A stretch of DNA of 64,000 bases from Drosophila pseudoobscura. Taxonomy: Eukaryota > Arthropoda > Insecta > Diptera > Drosophilidae. The notes beneath the pieces are model-generated. The model was given only the letters and a program-made list of their open reading frames with translations. It searched no databases and had not been told where the DNA came from. The DNA lies in assembly GCF_009870125.1 (NCBI RefSeq), contig NC_046679.1, positions 23,064,001-23,128,000 on the forward strand, read 5' to 3'. Made by a program: the position numbers and the translations under genes. Positions 1 to 9,440 of the stretch are shown here, piece by piece (the first letter of the stretch is position 1; the number at the start of each line of letters is the position of its first letter).

Positions 1-357
1 CCTGCTGTTCCTAGGGGTTCCGTTTCATGGGAGAATATCAATTCCACGCCCAGTTTGTCTGCCTCCACCTTCAACTCCTTCTCCATTTGCTCAGCCCTAT
101 AGCTGACGGCGAGTATGACCTGAATGAGCCAATTATTGGTTTATATAAATATATTACTCATAGTATTGCTCACTCACCTGACGGCAGCCGGCATCGACAA
201 GTGCCTCCAGCTGGTGCAACAGAATTGGCTTATTGGCGAACTCCACCAGCGGCTTGGGCGTGCTGAGGGTGAGCGGGCGCAGACGGGTGCCATAGCCACC
301 GACCAAGATGAGGGCACGGGTGCCATTGCCGACAGTTGTGTTGGGAGAACCGCACAT
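1..357 (-). CDS. Gmppb: Mannose-1-phosphate guanylyltransferase beta (GDP-mannose pyrophosphorylase), 5' part
   Basis: Only the amino-terminal part is inside the window. Exon 1 reads 357 down to 178 (60 codons, phase 0, donor CAG|GTGAGT) and exon 2 reads 119 down to the left edge (acceptor TTCAG|GTC). Joined, they give the nucleotidyltransferase signature [11 protein letters not shown] followed by a PKPLVEF block, then [13 protein letters not shown] and [11 protein letters not shown], all typical of GDP-mannose pyrophosphorylase B. The enzyme makes GDP-mannose from mannose-1-phosphate and GTP in the cytosol, supplying N-glycosylation, O-mannosylation and GPI anchors. The 58-nt intron is typical for Drosophila. 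The start at 357 adds about 12 residues before the conserved core ([19 protein letters not shown]). The catalytic carboxy-terminal part lies beyond the window. The neighbouring gene is divergent and shares a DRE-containing promoter region. Confidence 0.93.
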
Positions 358-1158
358 TTCCGTTTGATGTTAAGGTCTGTTCTGTTGAGCACTTGTGACA
401 CGTCAGAAATTCCGCAAGCAATGTTTTCCTCCGCACTGCTCGGGCGGATTGGGCCTGAAGAGCAAGTGAAGTGAGCGGGGCGAACGTTTTTCTGTTTGAC
501 TTTAATTAATATCACTTACTGTCTTTTGTTGTTGTTTCTGCTGATAAGAAGTTGATTCGTTTTTTATGACCTATTGCATTTGTTGGCGCTTTCCTATTGG
601 GGGTGGGCGTTGTGGGTGTGTGCACCTCTAATCTTACTTTAAGCTTACTTTACTTTATGCTTAAAACTCTAATTTAACGTAAGGACACTTTATTCAGTTT
701 AATATGTTGCTTAAACTTCGGATTTTCGAATTTTCGGATGAAAAACAAACTAGAAAACAATTAAATAAATAAAGACATCGATACTCACTAGGGCTGCATT
801 CCATCCATCGATAGCAGAGTCGATGGTATCGATTGTATTGTACGTTTTTTTTTAAATTTTGTTAGTACGTCTTTTTAAAACACATAAACTTTATAATCTA
901 ATTGAATCGAATTGATTACTTTTATAGCGAAAGTAACTCGACGCTTTGCGACGTAGAAGTGCACACAAGTTTCTTGGGCCGTAGAGGATTAACAGAGTAT
1001 TGGATAATGATTACGCGATTTGGCGCTTACAATGCAACAAGGCAAAACTTCCCATCTCTAAGAAAATATAATGACATTTACAAATTCTTTGAAAAAAAAA
1101 ACAGCGCGTACCAAACACCTAATTGACTAATAAATTGGAATAAATTGGAAGCGAAAAC
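358..1158. other. Divergent intergenic/5' UTR region between Gmppb and the ZAD gene
   Basis: This ~800 bp AT-rich stretch separates two divergently oriented genes and should hold both 5' UTRs. The only recognisable signals are DRE-like sites at 777-833. An open frame at 902-1126 has no ATG start and no recognisable domain, so I do not call it a gene. Confidence 0.6.
777..833. promoter_or_regulatory. Divergent DRE-type promoter cluster
   Basis: Three DRE-core matches lie within 57 bp: ATCGATA at 777-783, ATCGATA at 807-813 and TATCGAT at 827-833. DREF and BEAF-32 bind such sites in Drosophila, and they mark housekeeping promoters that are often shared by divergent genes. The position between Gmppb (-) and the ZAD gene (+) fits that role. 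No TATA box is evident. The assignment is inferred from motif and position. Confidence 0.55.
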
Positions 1159-2003
1159 ATGGACGATTTAAAGAAAATGTGCTGCCGAATTTGTCTAAAA
1201 GACGCCGAGCCTCCAGTGGACATTTTTGCCAAGCAGAAACACGATGAGAGCTTGCCCTACGAGCCGGAAGACATTCCGGCCAATATGATTAAGGAGTGCA
1301 TCGGGTTGAATGTGGATGAAGGAGACGTCCATCATCAGCATTTATGCGAGCCATGCTTTAAGGCGCTGCGGAAGGCGTATCGATTCAAGCGTAGGTACAG
1401 CCGGAGCATGCAGAGTAATGCACCAGTGAAGAGAGAACCAACTGACGTGCAGACTTCCATAATTCCAAATGACGCGGCCCAGGAGCAGACTGTAAACGTG
1501 AAGAACGAGATAGATGTCGATGCTGTTGATTCCACTGCGCCGGTTTTTAACGAGGCTGAAAACGACAACACTGCGGCGGAATATTTTGAGATCATCGAGA
1601 CCGACGACTGGACTTAACAAACATCAAAAGCGAGTAGGACGGGGACTTGGAGGAGATGGGCAACACCATTACCCCCGACACGCCGCTGATGAAGAGGCCT
1701 TTCACCATCAGGGTAGTAGCGCAGGAGGAGGATCCAGCGCCAAATATTGCCGGACCACCACCGCTCCACTACCAGTGTATACACTGTCCAAAGACGTTCC
1801 CAAAGAAGGTCCAGCTAATACTCCACAGTCGTTCCCACAAAAAGGAGAAGAGTTCAATTTCAAATAAATTTTTGGATATTTCTCAACTTAAAAATGATAG
1901 CCGAACTGCTTTCTTATTCTTCGACGAAAATTTGCCCTTGGTTGTTATGCCATTCAGGCTGAGCGATTTTAATAGCCGAAAGCTGGAGCAATTCGGGCTA
2001 TAA
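1159..2003 (+). pseudogene. ZAD zinc-finger gene with interrupted reading frame (probable pseudogene or ZAD-only protein)
   Basis: An ATG at 1159 opens a 152-codon frame with a zinc-finger-associated (ZAD) domain. The zinc-binding pairs are visible as CRIC at residues ~8-11 and CEPC at ~62-65, followed by a basic stretch and an acidic linker. The frame stops at 1615-1617. Coding-like sequence resumes in a different frame (about 1618 onward, acidic linker), is hit by a TAG at 1635-1637, and then carries one C2H2 finger (QCIHCPKTFPKKVQLILHSRSH, ~1771-1836) before degenerating. One lost base near 1605 plus one nonsense change would explain the break. ZAD proteins are nuclear, usually dimerising, DNA-binding factors with several fingers, so a single finger is unusually few. 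It may be a decayed copy, a truncated ZAD-only protein, or an assembly error. I found no convincing intron that repairs both lesions. Confidence 0.65.
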
Positions 2004-2749
2004 TTGGTATTAATTACTTAGTTAGTTACTTTTAATATGTATTTGATATACACCACACATAATATATCCATATATGTAAATTTTTTTCGGTTATTGAACG
2101 GTTTTAATAACTGAAACGATTTTGAAACAGAAACACCGCGATTTTTCTTTTCAACCAACTAAAATCGTCACAATTGTTTGACATGCCGGAATACTACAAA
2201 AAAATCATTATTGTTTAAAAAATGCATTTCAGGACATGTTGCTGCATGTTTTTTTTGCCAATCCCGTTTCACTGTTTGCAACATTCAATTTGCAGGGCCC
2301 AGACTCATGTGTTGAGATATCGAGCAGCATTGTCCCGCACTCTGCATACCCTGGAAAAAAGGATATTATGGAGTGGAGGAAATGTTTGTCGTCGCAGGCT
2401 CCAATATATGCAGAAACTGTCAGTCTCTGTTTCAAAGCTATTAAAAGGATATTTTGCAGTTTATTGTTTTCTTATGGAGACCAAGAATGAGTATCGGGAT
2501 CAGGATATATACAGGAAACTAATCAAATGATTAACGAAAATTTCTTTATTATTTACGTTTCAAAAACAGTTTGTAAAACAAATTCTTCACATAAAATTAA
2601 CTAAATAGGGTATACAAATGCCCATATTCCGGTTGATAAGCAACAAGTCTTCAAATTGACGTGACAACATTGCGATGTTTTCTTGTTTAAATTTTTTGTT
2701 TAAACTCTGTTTTAGTCAAAATGCACTAAAAAGGAGTACTTAAAAATAT
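2004..2749. other. Intergenic AT-rich stretch with a dispersed-repeat fragment
   Basis: No gene is recognised. The segment around 2277-2320 resembles one at 9193-9232 (both read GCAACATTCA, TTTG, then an AGAC.CATGTG block), which suggests an old shared mobile-element fragment. A short open frame ending at 2530 has no recognisable domain. Confidence 0.4.
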
Positions 2750-3570
2750 AAAAGTATAAAAAAAGGTTTTATATAGCTAGTAATATCTGACGGAATATCA
2801 AAAACGAGGAAAATGGTTCCCGATCATGGACAGAGATCTATTAACCGATTATATACCAATAATGAACCGTAGAGAACTGTAGCGCAGTCCAGGTGAAAGA
2901 TATCGTGGGGTGTTTTGTAAGTAAATAGGAAAGAAAAGATGGATCTATAAGAACAATACTCAAGTTTTATCCTGTTTAATACAGTATAAGTTTACAGTAT
3001 ATTTCGGTATTTATGTCAGTTGTCAGTTGCTCGGCAGGGTATTTGCAATAGTTTTCGGTATTTTTTTAGGTCAAAATTGAACCGCTGGTATATTTACGGT
3101 ATATCGGTCTATAATGCTATATTTTGCCAATTTCATCAATCTATTAAATTTCATTCTCAACGGTATATAGAAATACAATAAAAGCAAGTATTTAGAATAG
3201 GCCAGTCAAGTAGAAAATTGTTTCACTAATCGGATAAAATTATGTGGACATGGCTGAATGTTATATCTGGCTAATAATATTCGACGGAATATCAAAATTT
3301 AACAATAGGAACCTCTTTTTACGCAAAATACAAGCAAAGCAAGTATTTAGAATAAGCCAGTTAAGTAGAAAATTGAGTCATTAATCGGTTAAAATTATGT
3401 GGAGATGGCTAAATGTTCTATATAGATGGTAATATGCCACGGAATCTATAATTTGAGGAATATGTATAATAGAACATGAGCTCGTCAGTATATTCACGGT
3501 ATATTTTTAAAGTAAGACGGTATGCTTCGGTATATTCCTGAGGGTCGGACCGTATAATTTTTAACGATAA
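2750..3570 (+). repeat. Dispersed promoter-proximal repeat array (copy 1)
   Basis: Two neighbouring units (~3180-3320 and ~3335-3475) share blocks such as GCAAGTATTTAGAATA, AGTAGAAAATTG and AAAATTATGTGGA, with a third partial unit near 2765-2815. The array ends in repeated CGGTATATTT words at 3487-3550. The same sequence recurs in reverse complement at about 38930-39240, upstream of antimeros. No transposase or terminal repeats are visible. It could be a degenerate non-autonomous mobile element, or a repeat that carries promoter elements. Confidence 0.6.
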
Positions 3571-3600
3571 GTCCGCGGTCACACTGTTGCTCGGGTCGTC
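3487..3600 (+). promoter_or_regulatory. Ohler motif 6 / motif 1 core promoter
   Basis: Several motif 6-like words (GGTATATTT, CGGTATATTC) at 3495-3535 are followed by a perfect motif 1, CGGTCACACTG, at 3576-3586. These motifs typify TATA-less Drosophila housekeeping promoters and place a + strand start close to 3590-3610. A good splice donor (AAAG|GTAAGT) follows at 3656/3657. The transcript could serve the small ORF below, or be a 5' exon of Hus1-like, whose ATG directly follows an acceptor AG at 6163. Confidence 0.6.
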
Positions 3601-3793
3601 GGATGTCGGGGAATCTGTGAAAATTGTGCAAATAATAATTAAAAACTAGCTCAAAGGTAAGTGGAATGGCAGGGAAACGTGAATAGACCAAATGTGTTAT
3701 GTAAATTGCAGTATCCGCAGTTGTGGATGCTGCGGCTGAAAGTGGGGGCTCCGCTGGGCAGAGTCTCAGGAAACGAGATACACATACATTCTC

Positions 3794-4006
3794 ATGCGGG
3801 CATACATATTTCGTCAAATAAGCAGCAGCGAGACAGAAAACAAAATGTCGACCATTTGCATTTTTCTTGTATTACTTTTTCCGACCAATTTTGTAATAAT
3901 TCGAGTGCATTTATGGTTGCTAAAGGCCTGTCCCAAGTACTCCTTAACATATCATCCAGACTCGGTGAAGTTTCAACGTAATAAATTGCGATTTAAGAGA
4001 GGGTAA
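3794..4006 (+). CDS. Candidate small membrane or secreted peptide (uncertain)
   Basis: Downstream of the motif 1 promoter, a 55-nt intron (3657-3711, AAAG|GTAAGT to TTGCAG) would join a short leader to an exon holding this frame. ATGs occur at 3794 and 3845. The second has the favourable context CAAAATG and gives a 53-aa peptide with an amino-terminal hydrophobic helix (ICIFLVLLFPTNFVIIRVHL) and a basic tail. An overlapping ATG frame at 3727-3981 (84 aa) competes. I recognise no family for either. The call rests on promoter, splice and Kozak context, so it may be only a leader or chance ORF. Confidence 0.25.
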   Translation: MRAYIFRQISSSETENKMSTICIFLVLLFPTNFVIIRVHLWLLKACPKYSLTYHPDSVKFQRNKLRFKRG

Positions 4007-6163
4007 TATTTTGATATTGATTTTTACAATGGCTGCCCCTTCGGACAGTCAGGCCCCCCTGTGGAAATAGCCCAAGGAAAACCTATTGGTCATTGTATAC
4101 ATTATGCATTGGGTAACAAGTATTCCGTCTGGAATAATGCCTTGACGCGTCGTCACATGGCTGTACAATATCTGTCCAATCCTGCCTGGCAACGCTTTTC
4201 AGCAGCAGCAGAAGTGCGGCTGCGGGTAGTGTAGGGTATCCAGGAATGTATGTGCTCTTTTTTATTTGTTCTATTTCGAATTGATATTTCCACTTGCTGT
4301 GGTGAGGGCCTATACGCATCTTGTTAAGTTTTTACTTTCTCTTTTATTTTTGTGTTGCAAACTTCATAAGACCCGCGGGGGCAGAGAAAAAGAGTGTACT
4401 CTCATTTGTGTGTGTGTGATTTGTGCGTTCGTGTGTGAGGGAGACAGTGATAGTTCTTCCAAGCACAGCATTTATTTAATTCTTTGGCCTCTTGTCAGCA
4501 TTTTGGCATTGTTCTCTTCTCTTTCTTCCATATACTACATATTTGTTTGGCCATTTAATATATTCGAAATTGCATTGAGTTTCGTTTTTGGGGCCTGGCG
4601 AAGGTTTTTTTTTTTGCACAATTGGCAGCTCTACGCCTCGTGCTCGGGCAAATTATTTTTTTGCAAGTAATGCAGCAAAAAAGAAAAATGAGTGAGAACA
4701 TCTCTCGACCAATGAGTGTTTCTAGGAATGTGTATGCTTGCGTGTCTGGATGAAATAAGCTATAGAGATGAAGTATGTGACGTCATGGGTGGTGTATAAC
4801 AGCTGTTCCGAGTGGACAACACTGTCTGTGGTACTATCATTATCGACTAGCTGTTTGCGCATGTAGAATCGAGTCCCGTGTTACACTCATCGTTTCTAGA
4901 AAGGTCCGTGTGACGTCATTATTGGATTTCCAAGCTTCTAACATCTTCTAGAACAATTCTAGAACAATGGCCGCCTGATAACGTCTTGAAGACCAAAGGC
5001 AACCTTGAAAGTTGATTGAACTGCAGGAAAGGAAAATATTTTGACCCCCAAGCCGGAGCAGGGCCTCTTCCCCCTCCCTAAGCAAGACTCGACGCCTACG
5101 GTCGGGCCACATAATTTGATTTCCCTTGCCATCCCGCTCTATCAGTGTGTGAGTGAGAGAGGGAGAGAGTTGTGCCTGGAGGCCTGCCTGCCGCCTCGCC
5201 TGTCTCGCCGCAGCCTGCCCAGCCCCATTCCTTAAACCACACAACTCCTCTGCCAGTCCGTTCTCTACTCTCCCCTCTCTCCTTTAATTTGCTAGCCAGC
5301 GCAGCGAATAAAAAAATCCTGTTGTGTCTGTCGGCCCTGCCTGCCGCTCTTGATGATGACTTTGTATGCAAGGAGGAGAGAACCTGGCACTGTGTATCTG
5401 TATGTGTACATGGTGTATGTGTGTTTAATTTCGTTCGAGTTGCGTTTCGTTTGCTCTTTGCACACCGCTTTGCTCCATCAAAAAAAAAAAAGAACAAAAA
5501 CAACAAAAAGCCAAAACACAAGTCGGAACTTGCTCTGCGCTTTGTTTGCCCATCGCCTGGCTGACTCTCTTTGAGTGGTGTGTGTGTGCCTGTGTATGTG
5601 TGTGCGATTGACGAGTGAGAGTATGTGTGTGTGTGTGGTGTGTACATTGAACTCCATGAGTTTTGAGCCGCCGCCGAGTGGAGAACGACAGAGCTGCTGC
5701 CGCCTCCACTCCACTCACTGCCCTTCTCTCATCAAAGGGTCTGATTTTGTTGGCAATTCTCTAACTCTGTTTCGGGTATAACAGTTTCTCTACTCTTGGT
5801 GCAGTTGTGTGGGTAGATTAGCCACAAGGGAGGCTTCTTCTGAGAGAGGTCCACCACGTTGACAGGGATGAGATGACCATAGTCTCGTTTTTGTTGTGTT
5901 TTCACAGAGTATGTATGTATATGTGTATGCTAAAAATGCGTCGTAGAGTATGCAAAATCCGCTCTCGAACTTTCTTCTCTCGTTTTTCCCATGAAGGGAA
6001 AGAGAGGAAAAGGGATCGGTGGATAGAGACCAGAGCAGAGGAGCTGTAGTTGTTGTTGGCAGCCGTGTTTGACTCCTTTTTTTTGTTTTGTTCTCTTTTT
6101 CCTTTTCCGTTTTCTTTGTGTTGCCTCCTGCTCCTGGTACCGATATCGCTTCCCGCTGTGCAG
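4007..6163. other. Non-coding region upstream of Hus1-like
   Basis: No coding sequence is supported here. The stretch contains a CRE/heat-shock-like cluster (4778-4964), GA/CT- and GT-rich tracts around 5150-5660, and a pyrimidine-rich tract ending in GCAG immediately before the Hus1-like ATG. That acceptor-like end suggests that some or all of this region is a 5' intron, possibly starting at the donor at 3657. Long open frames at 5096-5647 arise from simple-sequence DNA. Confidence 0.45.
4778..4964. promoter_or_regulatory. Cluster of CRE and TTCTAGAA palindromes
   Basis: Two perfect TGACGTCA palindromes (4778-4785 and 4911-4918) and three TTCTAGAA palindromes (4894-4901, 4946-4953, 4957-4964) occur within 187 bp. 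TGACGTCA is the CREB/ATF site, and TTC..GAA is the half-site arrangement of heat-shock elements. The spacing between the last two is one base off a perfect HSE array. The cluster looks like an enhancer or stress-responsive control region. Its target is unknown; Hus1-like and ctrip are the nearest + strand genes. Confidence 0.4.
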
Positions 6164-7003
6164 ATGAAGTTCCGCGCCCTGATGCAGGATCCGCTGTATA
6201 TGCGAGAGCTCCAGAATATAATCGCAACCCTGGCAAAATTAGCCAAGGATTGTATCATGATACTGGGAGCACAGCAAATGCACTTCATTGTGAACGAGGA
6301 CCAGAGCTCCACGTCATCACCGCTGGTGTGGGTGAGCATTGCGGCCAGGGACTACTTTCCCGAGTACAAGATGGAGGCCGCCCGTGCGGATCAGGAATAT
6401 ATTGTGCTGACCATGTCCTCGGCGAATCTGGGCCGAGCTCTGTCCGTCCTTCGTGGCGGAGGCGTCAACAGCTGCAAGCTGAAGCTGCAGAGGATTCAGT
6501 TTCCCTGCATAACGGTGATCGCCTCGGTGCTGTCCACCTCCTCGACGGAGGCTCGCGAGGTAGTCCACGACGTGCCCGTCACCATAATCCCCGCCAGCGA
6601 CTGGCCCACCTATGTGGTGCCCCGCGTGCCGGCCTCCCAGCTGGCCCTGAGCCTGCCTTCGCTCCGCCTGCTGCGGAGCCTGATCGACAAGCTAAAGAAT
6701 GTGTCGCCCAGCCTAGAGTTCCAGGCCAGCTATGACGGGGAGCTGAATGTGGTGGCCACCTCCGAGATGTCCACGGTCACCAGTCGCTTCAGGCGCCTCC
6801 TTCCGCGCTTCCTGTCGGCGGATGAGGACCGGGAGGCCTCCTGCTCGGTGGATTCGCGCAAAGCCTCCGCCTTCTTTGGGGCCCTGCAGTTGGCCAACGA
6901 GGAGCTGACCATCGGCATCGATCGGGAGCACTCGATTCACCTGCAGATCGATGTGCGTGAGGATGTGGTGCTGCACTCCATTCTGCCCGCTGTTTGTGCA
7001 TAG
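6164..7003 (+). CDS. Hus1-like: Hus1-like checkpoint clamp subunit
   Basis: This is a single coding exon of 279 aa, almost the same length as human HUS1. The protein starts MKFRALMQDP and carries the family's conserved segments, including a CIMILG..QMHFIVNED block near residue 25, SSANLGRALSVLRG near 85-100 and a closing LHSILPAV. Hus1 pairs with Rad9 and Rad1 to form the PCNA-like 9-1-1 ring loaded at DNA damage, where it activates ATR signalling. In flies it is also needed for meiotic chromosome organisation. The frame is open upstream to 6050, but ATG 6164 is chosen because the conserved protein begins there. The ATG lies directly after GTGCAG, so the leader is probably spliced in from further upstream. 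An AATAAA follows at 7067. Confidence 0.95.
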   Translation: MKFRALMQDPLYMRELQNIIATLAKLAKDCIMILGAQQMHFIVNEDQSSTSSPLVWVSIAARDYFPEYKMEAARADQEYIVLTMSSANLGRALSVLRGGGVNSCKLKLQRIQFPCITVIASVLSTSSTEAREVVHDVPVTIIPASDWPTYVVPRVPASQLALSLPSLRLLRSLIDKLKNVSPSLEFQASYDGELNVVATSEMSTVTSRFRRLLPRFLSADEDREASCSVDSRKASAFFGALQLANEELTIGIDREHSIHLQIDVREDVVLHSILPAVCA

Positions 7004-7066
7004 AATTGCATTGCCAGTGAGCCACAAAGGCCGTAATAATTTAGTTTAGTTAGTCGATAGTTGCCG

Positions 7067-7072
7067 AATAAA
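7067..7072 (+). terminator. Polyadenylation signal of Hus1-like
   Basis: A canonical AATAAA lies 64 nt after the Hus1-like stop codon, giving a very short 3' UTR, which is normal for compact fly genes. Confidence 0.65.
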
Positions 7073-7228
7073 TATACTCCCCTTTTTGTGTCATCGATAA
7101 GCGAAAGTCTCTCCTCTGGTACTCTTATTCTCGCCCCAAATTTGCCAGCAGCCGTGGCCCCATTTTGTGCGTCTCTCCTCTCATTGAGAGCTGAATTTCC
7201 ATTGCACTTGCAGTGTGTATGCCTGCAC

Positions 7229-7229
<1 letters not shown>

Positions 7230-7261
<32 letters not shown>
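7230..7261. repeat. (GT)16 microsatellite
   Basis: An uninterrupted GT dinucleotide run lies about 230 bp downstream of Hus1-like. Confidence 0.95.
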
Positions 7262-7265
<4 letters not shown>

Positions 7266-8935
7266 AGGAGTGAGTGATACGTGTAGTATGCATATTCATT
7301 ATTTGGCATTGTTGTTACTGGTTTTTGTTGCTGGTTTTTTCGAAACATCGTGCACATGTTTGCTCTTGCTCACACTTGCAATTGACTTTGTTGTTGCTTA
7401 TGCTTCTGCTTCTGGGAAGGCGACATCGAAGCCAGCGCAGGTGAGCGAGCGAGCGAGCGCTGCCCGCTGCACGCTGCCTTGCTGTCAACTAGGCCAGCTG
7501 AGACGTCAGCAGCGACGTCGACGTTGTTGAGCAGCTCTCTGCGTGGGCCGCTCAAATACTCTCCCCATCCTCCATCGCAGCATGATTGAAAGTGTACACA
7601 GACCCAACAGCTGTTTGTATTTTGAGTCCCGGCCAGCATAATGCACATTTAACTTAAAACATATATGTATGGTGTTTGAATGTTTATAATCAGATGTTTC
7701 CTTATCTGAGTATGTATTTCCCTCACTTTCATGATTGCGGTCAAAAGTTGGTTTCGATTCTGCCCCCTGCTTTGGTGGACAGTGTTATCGTTGTCTAAAC
7801 AAATGGCCGACCATTTTTATCAGCCAAATGGCAGCCCTTGATAGTGTGGTGGTTCGGTTTGTATGCATCGTCGTGGTGTGGTAGATACGTGGCTTCTTTT
7901 TCCCTTAAATGTTTCAAATGAGAGAAGAGACGAGGTCAGCTGAGTACATATGGTGCTACGACCCTATTAGATTTTTCGTAAATTGGTGAAAGACAGAGTG
8001 AGACTCTTCTCTTTCTCACTCGCAACTCGATCAGCTGATATAACGGACGGACCCACAGGTAAAAGGAACAGAAGCGAGAGCTAAAGAAAGCAGCAAGAGT
8101 GAAAGAGTCGGAGCAGCGAGTGTCGGCCAACCAACCCCCAAGTATAATATAATTGCTGACAGTCACTCTCTCTCTCTCTCTCTTTGTCTCTTCCGTTGTC
8201 ATTCTCTCCTGGTCACACAGCCATTTTGAGTGGAAATGAATCAGGAATTTCAGCTTATTTTTGTACATTCTATATATTATGTATGTTTTTAATTAATTAG
8301 TTTACCACAATGACACACATGGCACTGACTAGCGTGTATATTGGAGACCAAGCCAATGACTGAGAGTTGGTTGACCTCATTATCAGGGGTTGAGTGACCT
8401 GTTTTCAAAACCACTCCAAGTGACACTTACTCAACAGGAATGGAATGTATTGTCTGATGTATCCAATACTATATTTTTACTAAAAGAAGTATTTTTGTTT
8501 TATTAAAAATTGGTAAATAATAAATCACACCGGCTGCCCCTCAGAACAACTCTCATTAAACGCTACTCGTTCCACTCAATGCTCTCTCGCTCCCAGTCGT
8601 AGCCATAACTGCACTGCGCTCTCTCTCGCTTAACATGAGTTTGTTGTTTCGATGGAATTGAGCACAACCAATCAACTCACTCATGTTAAATAAAAACTGT
8701 TATGTTAGGGATTACGCGGTGCAATTGCAACTATATATAATACATGCAGTATAGTGGAAATTCATCTTAAAATTGAACTTAGTTTTTGTACAAATGTTGG
8801 CCAATACAAAAGTGTAGCAATTTTTAGTATCCGGGAAAAAAGTTAGACTTGTCATCCCTGCGTAGATTTTAACATAACAAAGCACTGTAACTCAATTCTG
8901 AGAGCTGTTAAGGACGGGAATTTTAAGAGAGAGAG

Positions 8936-9440
8936 ATAGAGAGTTTCAATTTGTTTCTTCAATATTCCATCCATTTTGGCGTCGAAATTGAGTCCCAGTT
9001 ATAATGATATATTTTATCAATCTCCTCAATATATAAAATTGGCAGTCATATTCTTGTCACCTGTATCTAGTCGATAGTATCGAATGCCGGTTGGGATCTG
9101 CTCATTTTCTAGGTGGGATATCCTCTCTTCGTCAAGGGATTTTTCATCGCAGCAATGTCCCTACATTCCACACTCACTTACACTTTATGCTGCTGGCAAC
9201 ATTCAGTTTGTATGGACCAGACACATGTGCCGAGCAGTGAGCAGCAACATGAGCACGAGCAACATCGTCGAACATAAAGTAAATAAATAAGTAAAAACGT
9301 TTTAGCCAGCCCAGAGAGTTTCGTCAATGTTTCAATCTGTTTCTTCAATATTTCATCCACTTTTGAGCTGCGAGGTTGCTGCGCTCCGCTCGTCGAACAT
9401 AAAGTAATACATAAATAAATAGGTAAAAACATTTTTCTTT
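8936..9440. repeat. Degenerate duplicated segments
   Basis: A block at ~8938-8978 (GAGAGTTTCAA, GTTTCTTCAATATT, CCATCCA) recurs at ~9313-9363. A block CGAACATAAAGTAA with trailing GTAAAAAC.TTTT occurs at ~9269-9304 and again at ~9394-9435. This looks like old tandem or mobile-element duplication, with no coding capacity. Confidence 0.5.

Noticed and set aside
902..1126. 74-codon frame upstream of the ZAD gene
   Set aside because: No ATG start and no recognisable domain; it is probably leader or promoter DNA.
4946..4964. Perfect heat-shock element
   Set aside because: The two TTCTAGAA palindromes are spaced one base off the 5-bp HSE register, so I list them only as HSE-like within a cluster.
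5096..5647. 183-codon minus-strand frame rich in His/Thr
   Set aside because: It is generated by GT/CA and CT/GA simple repeats and has no family resemblance.
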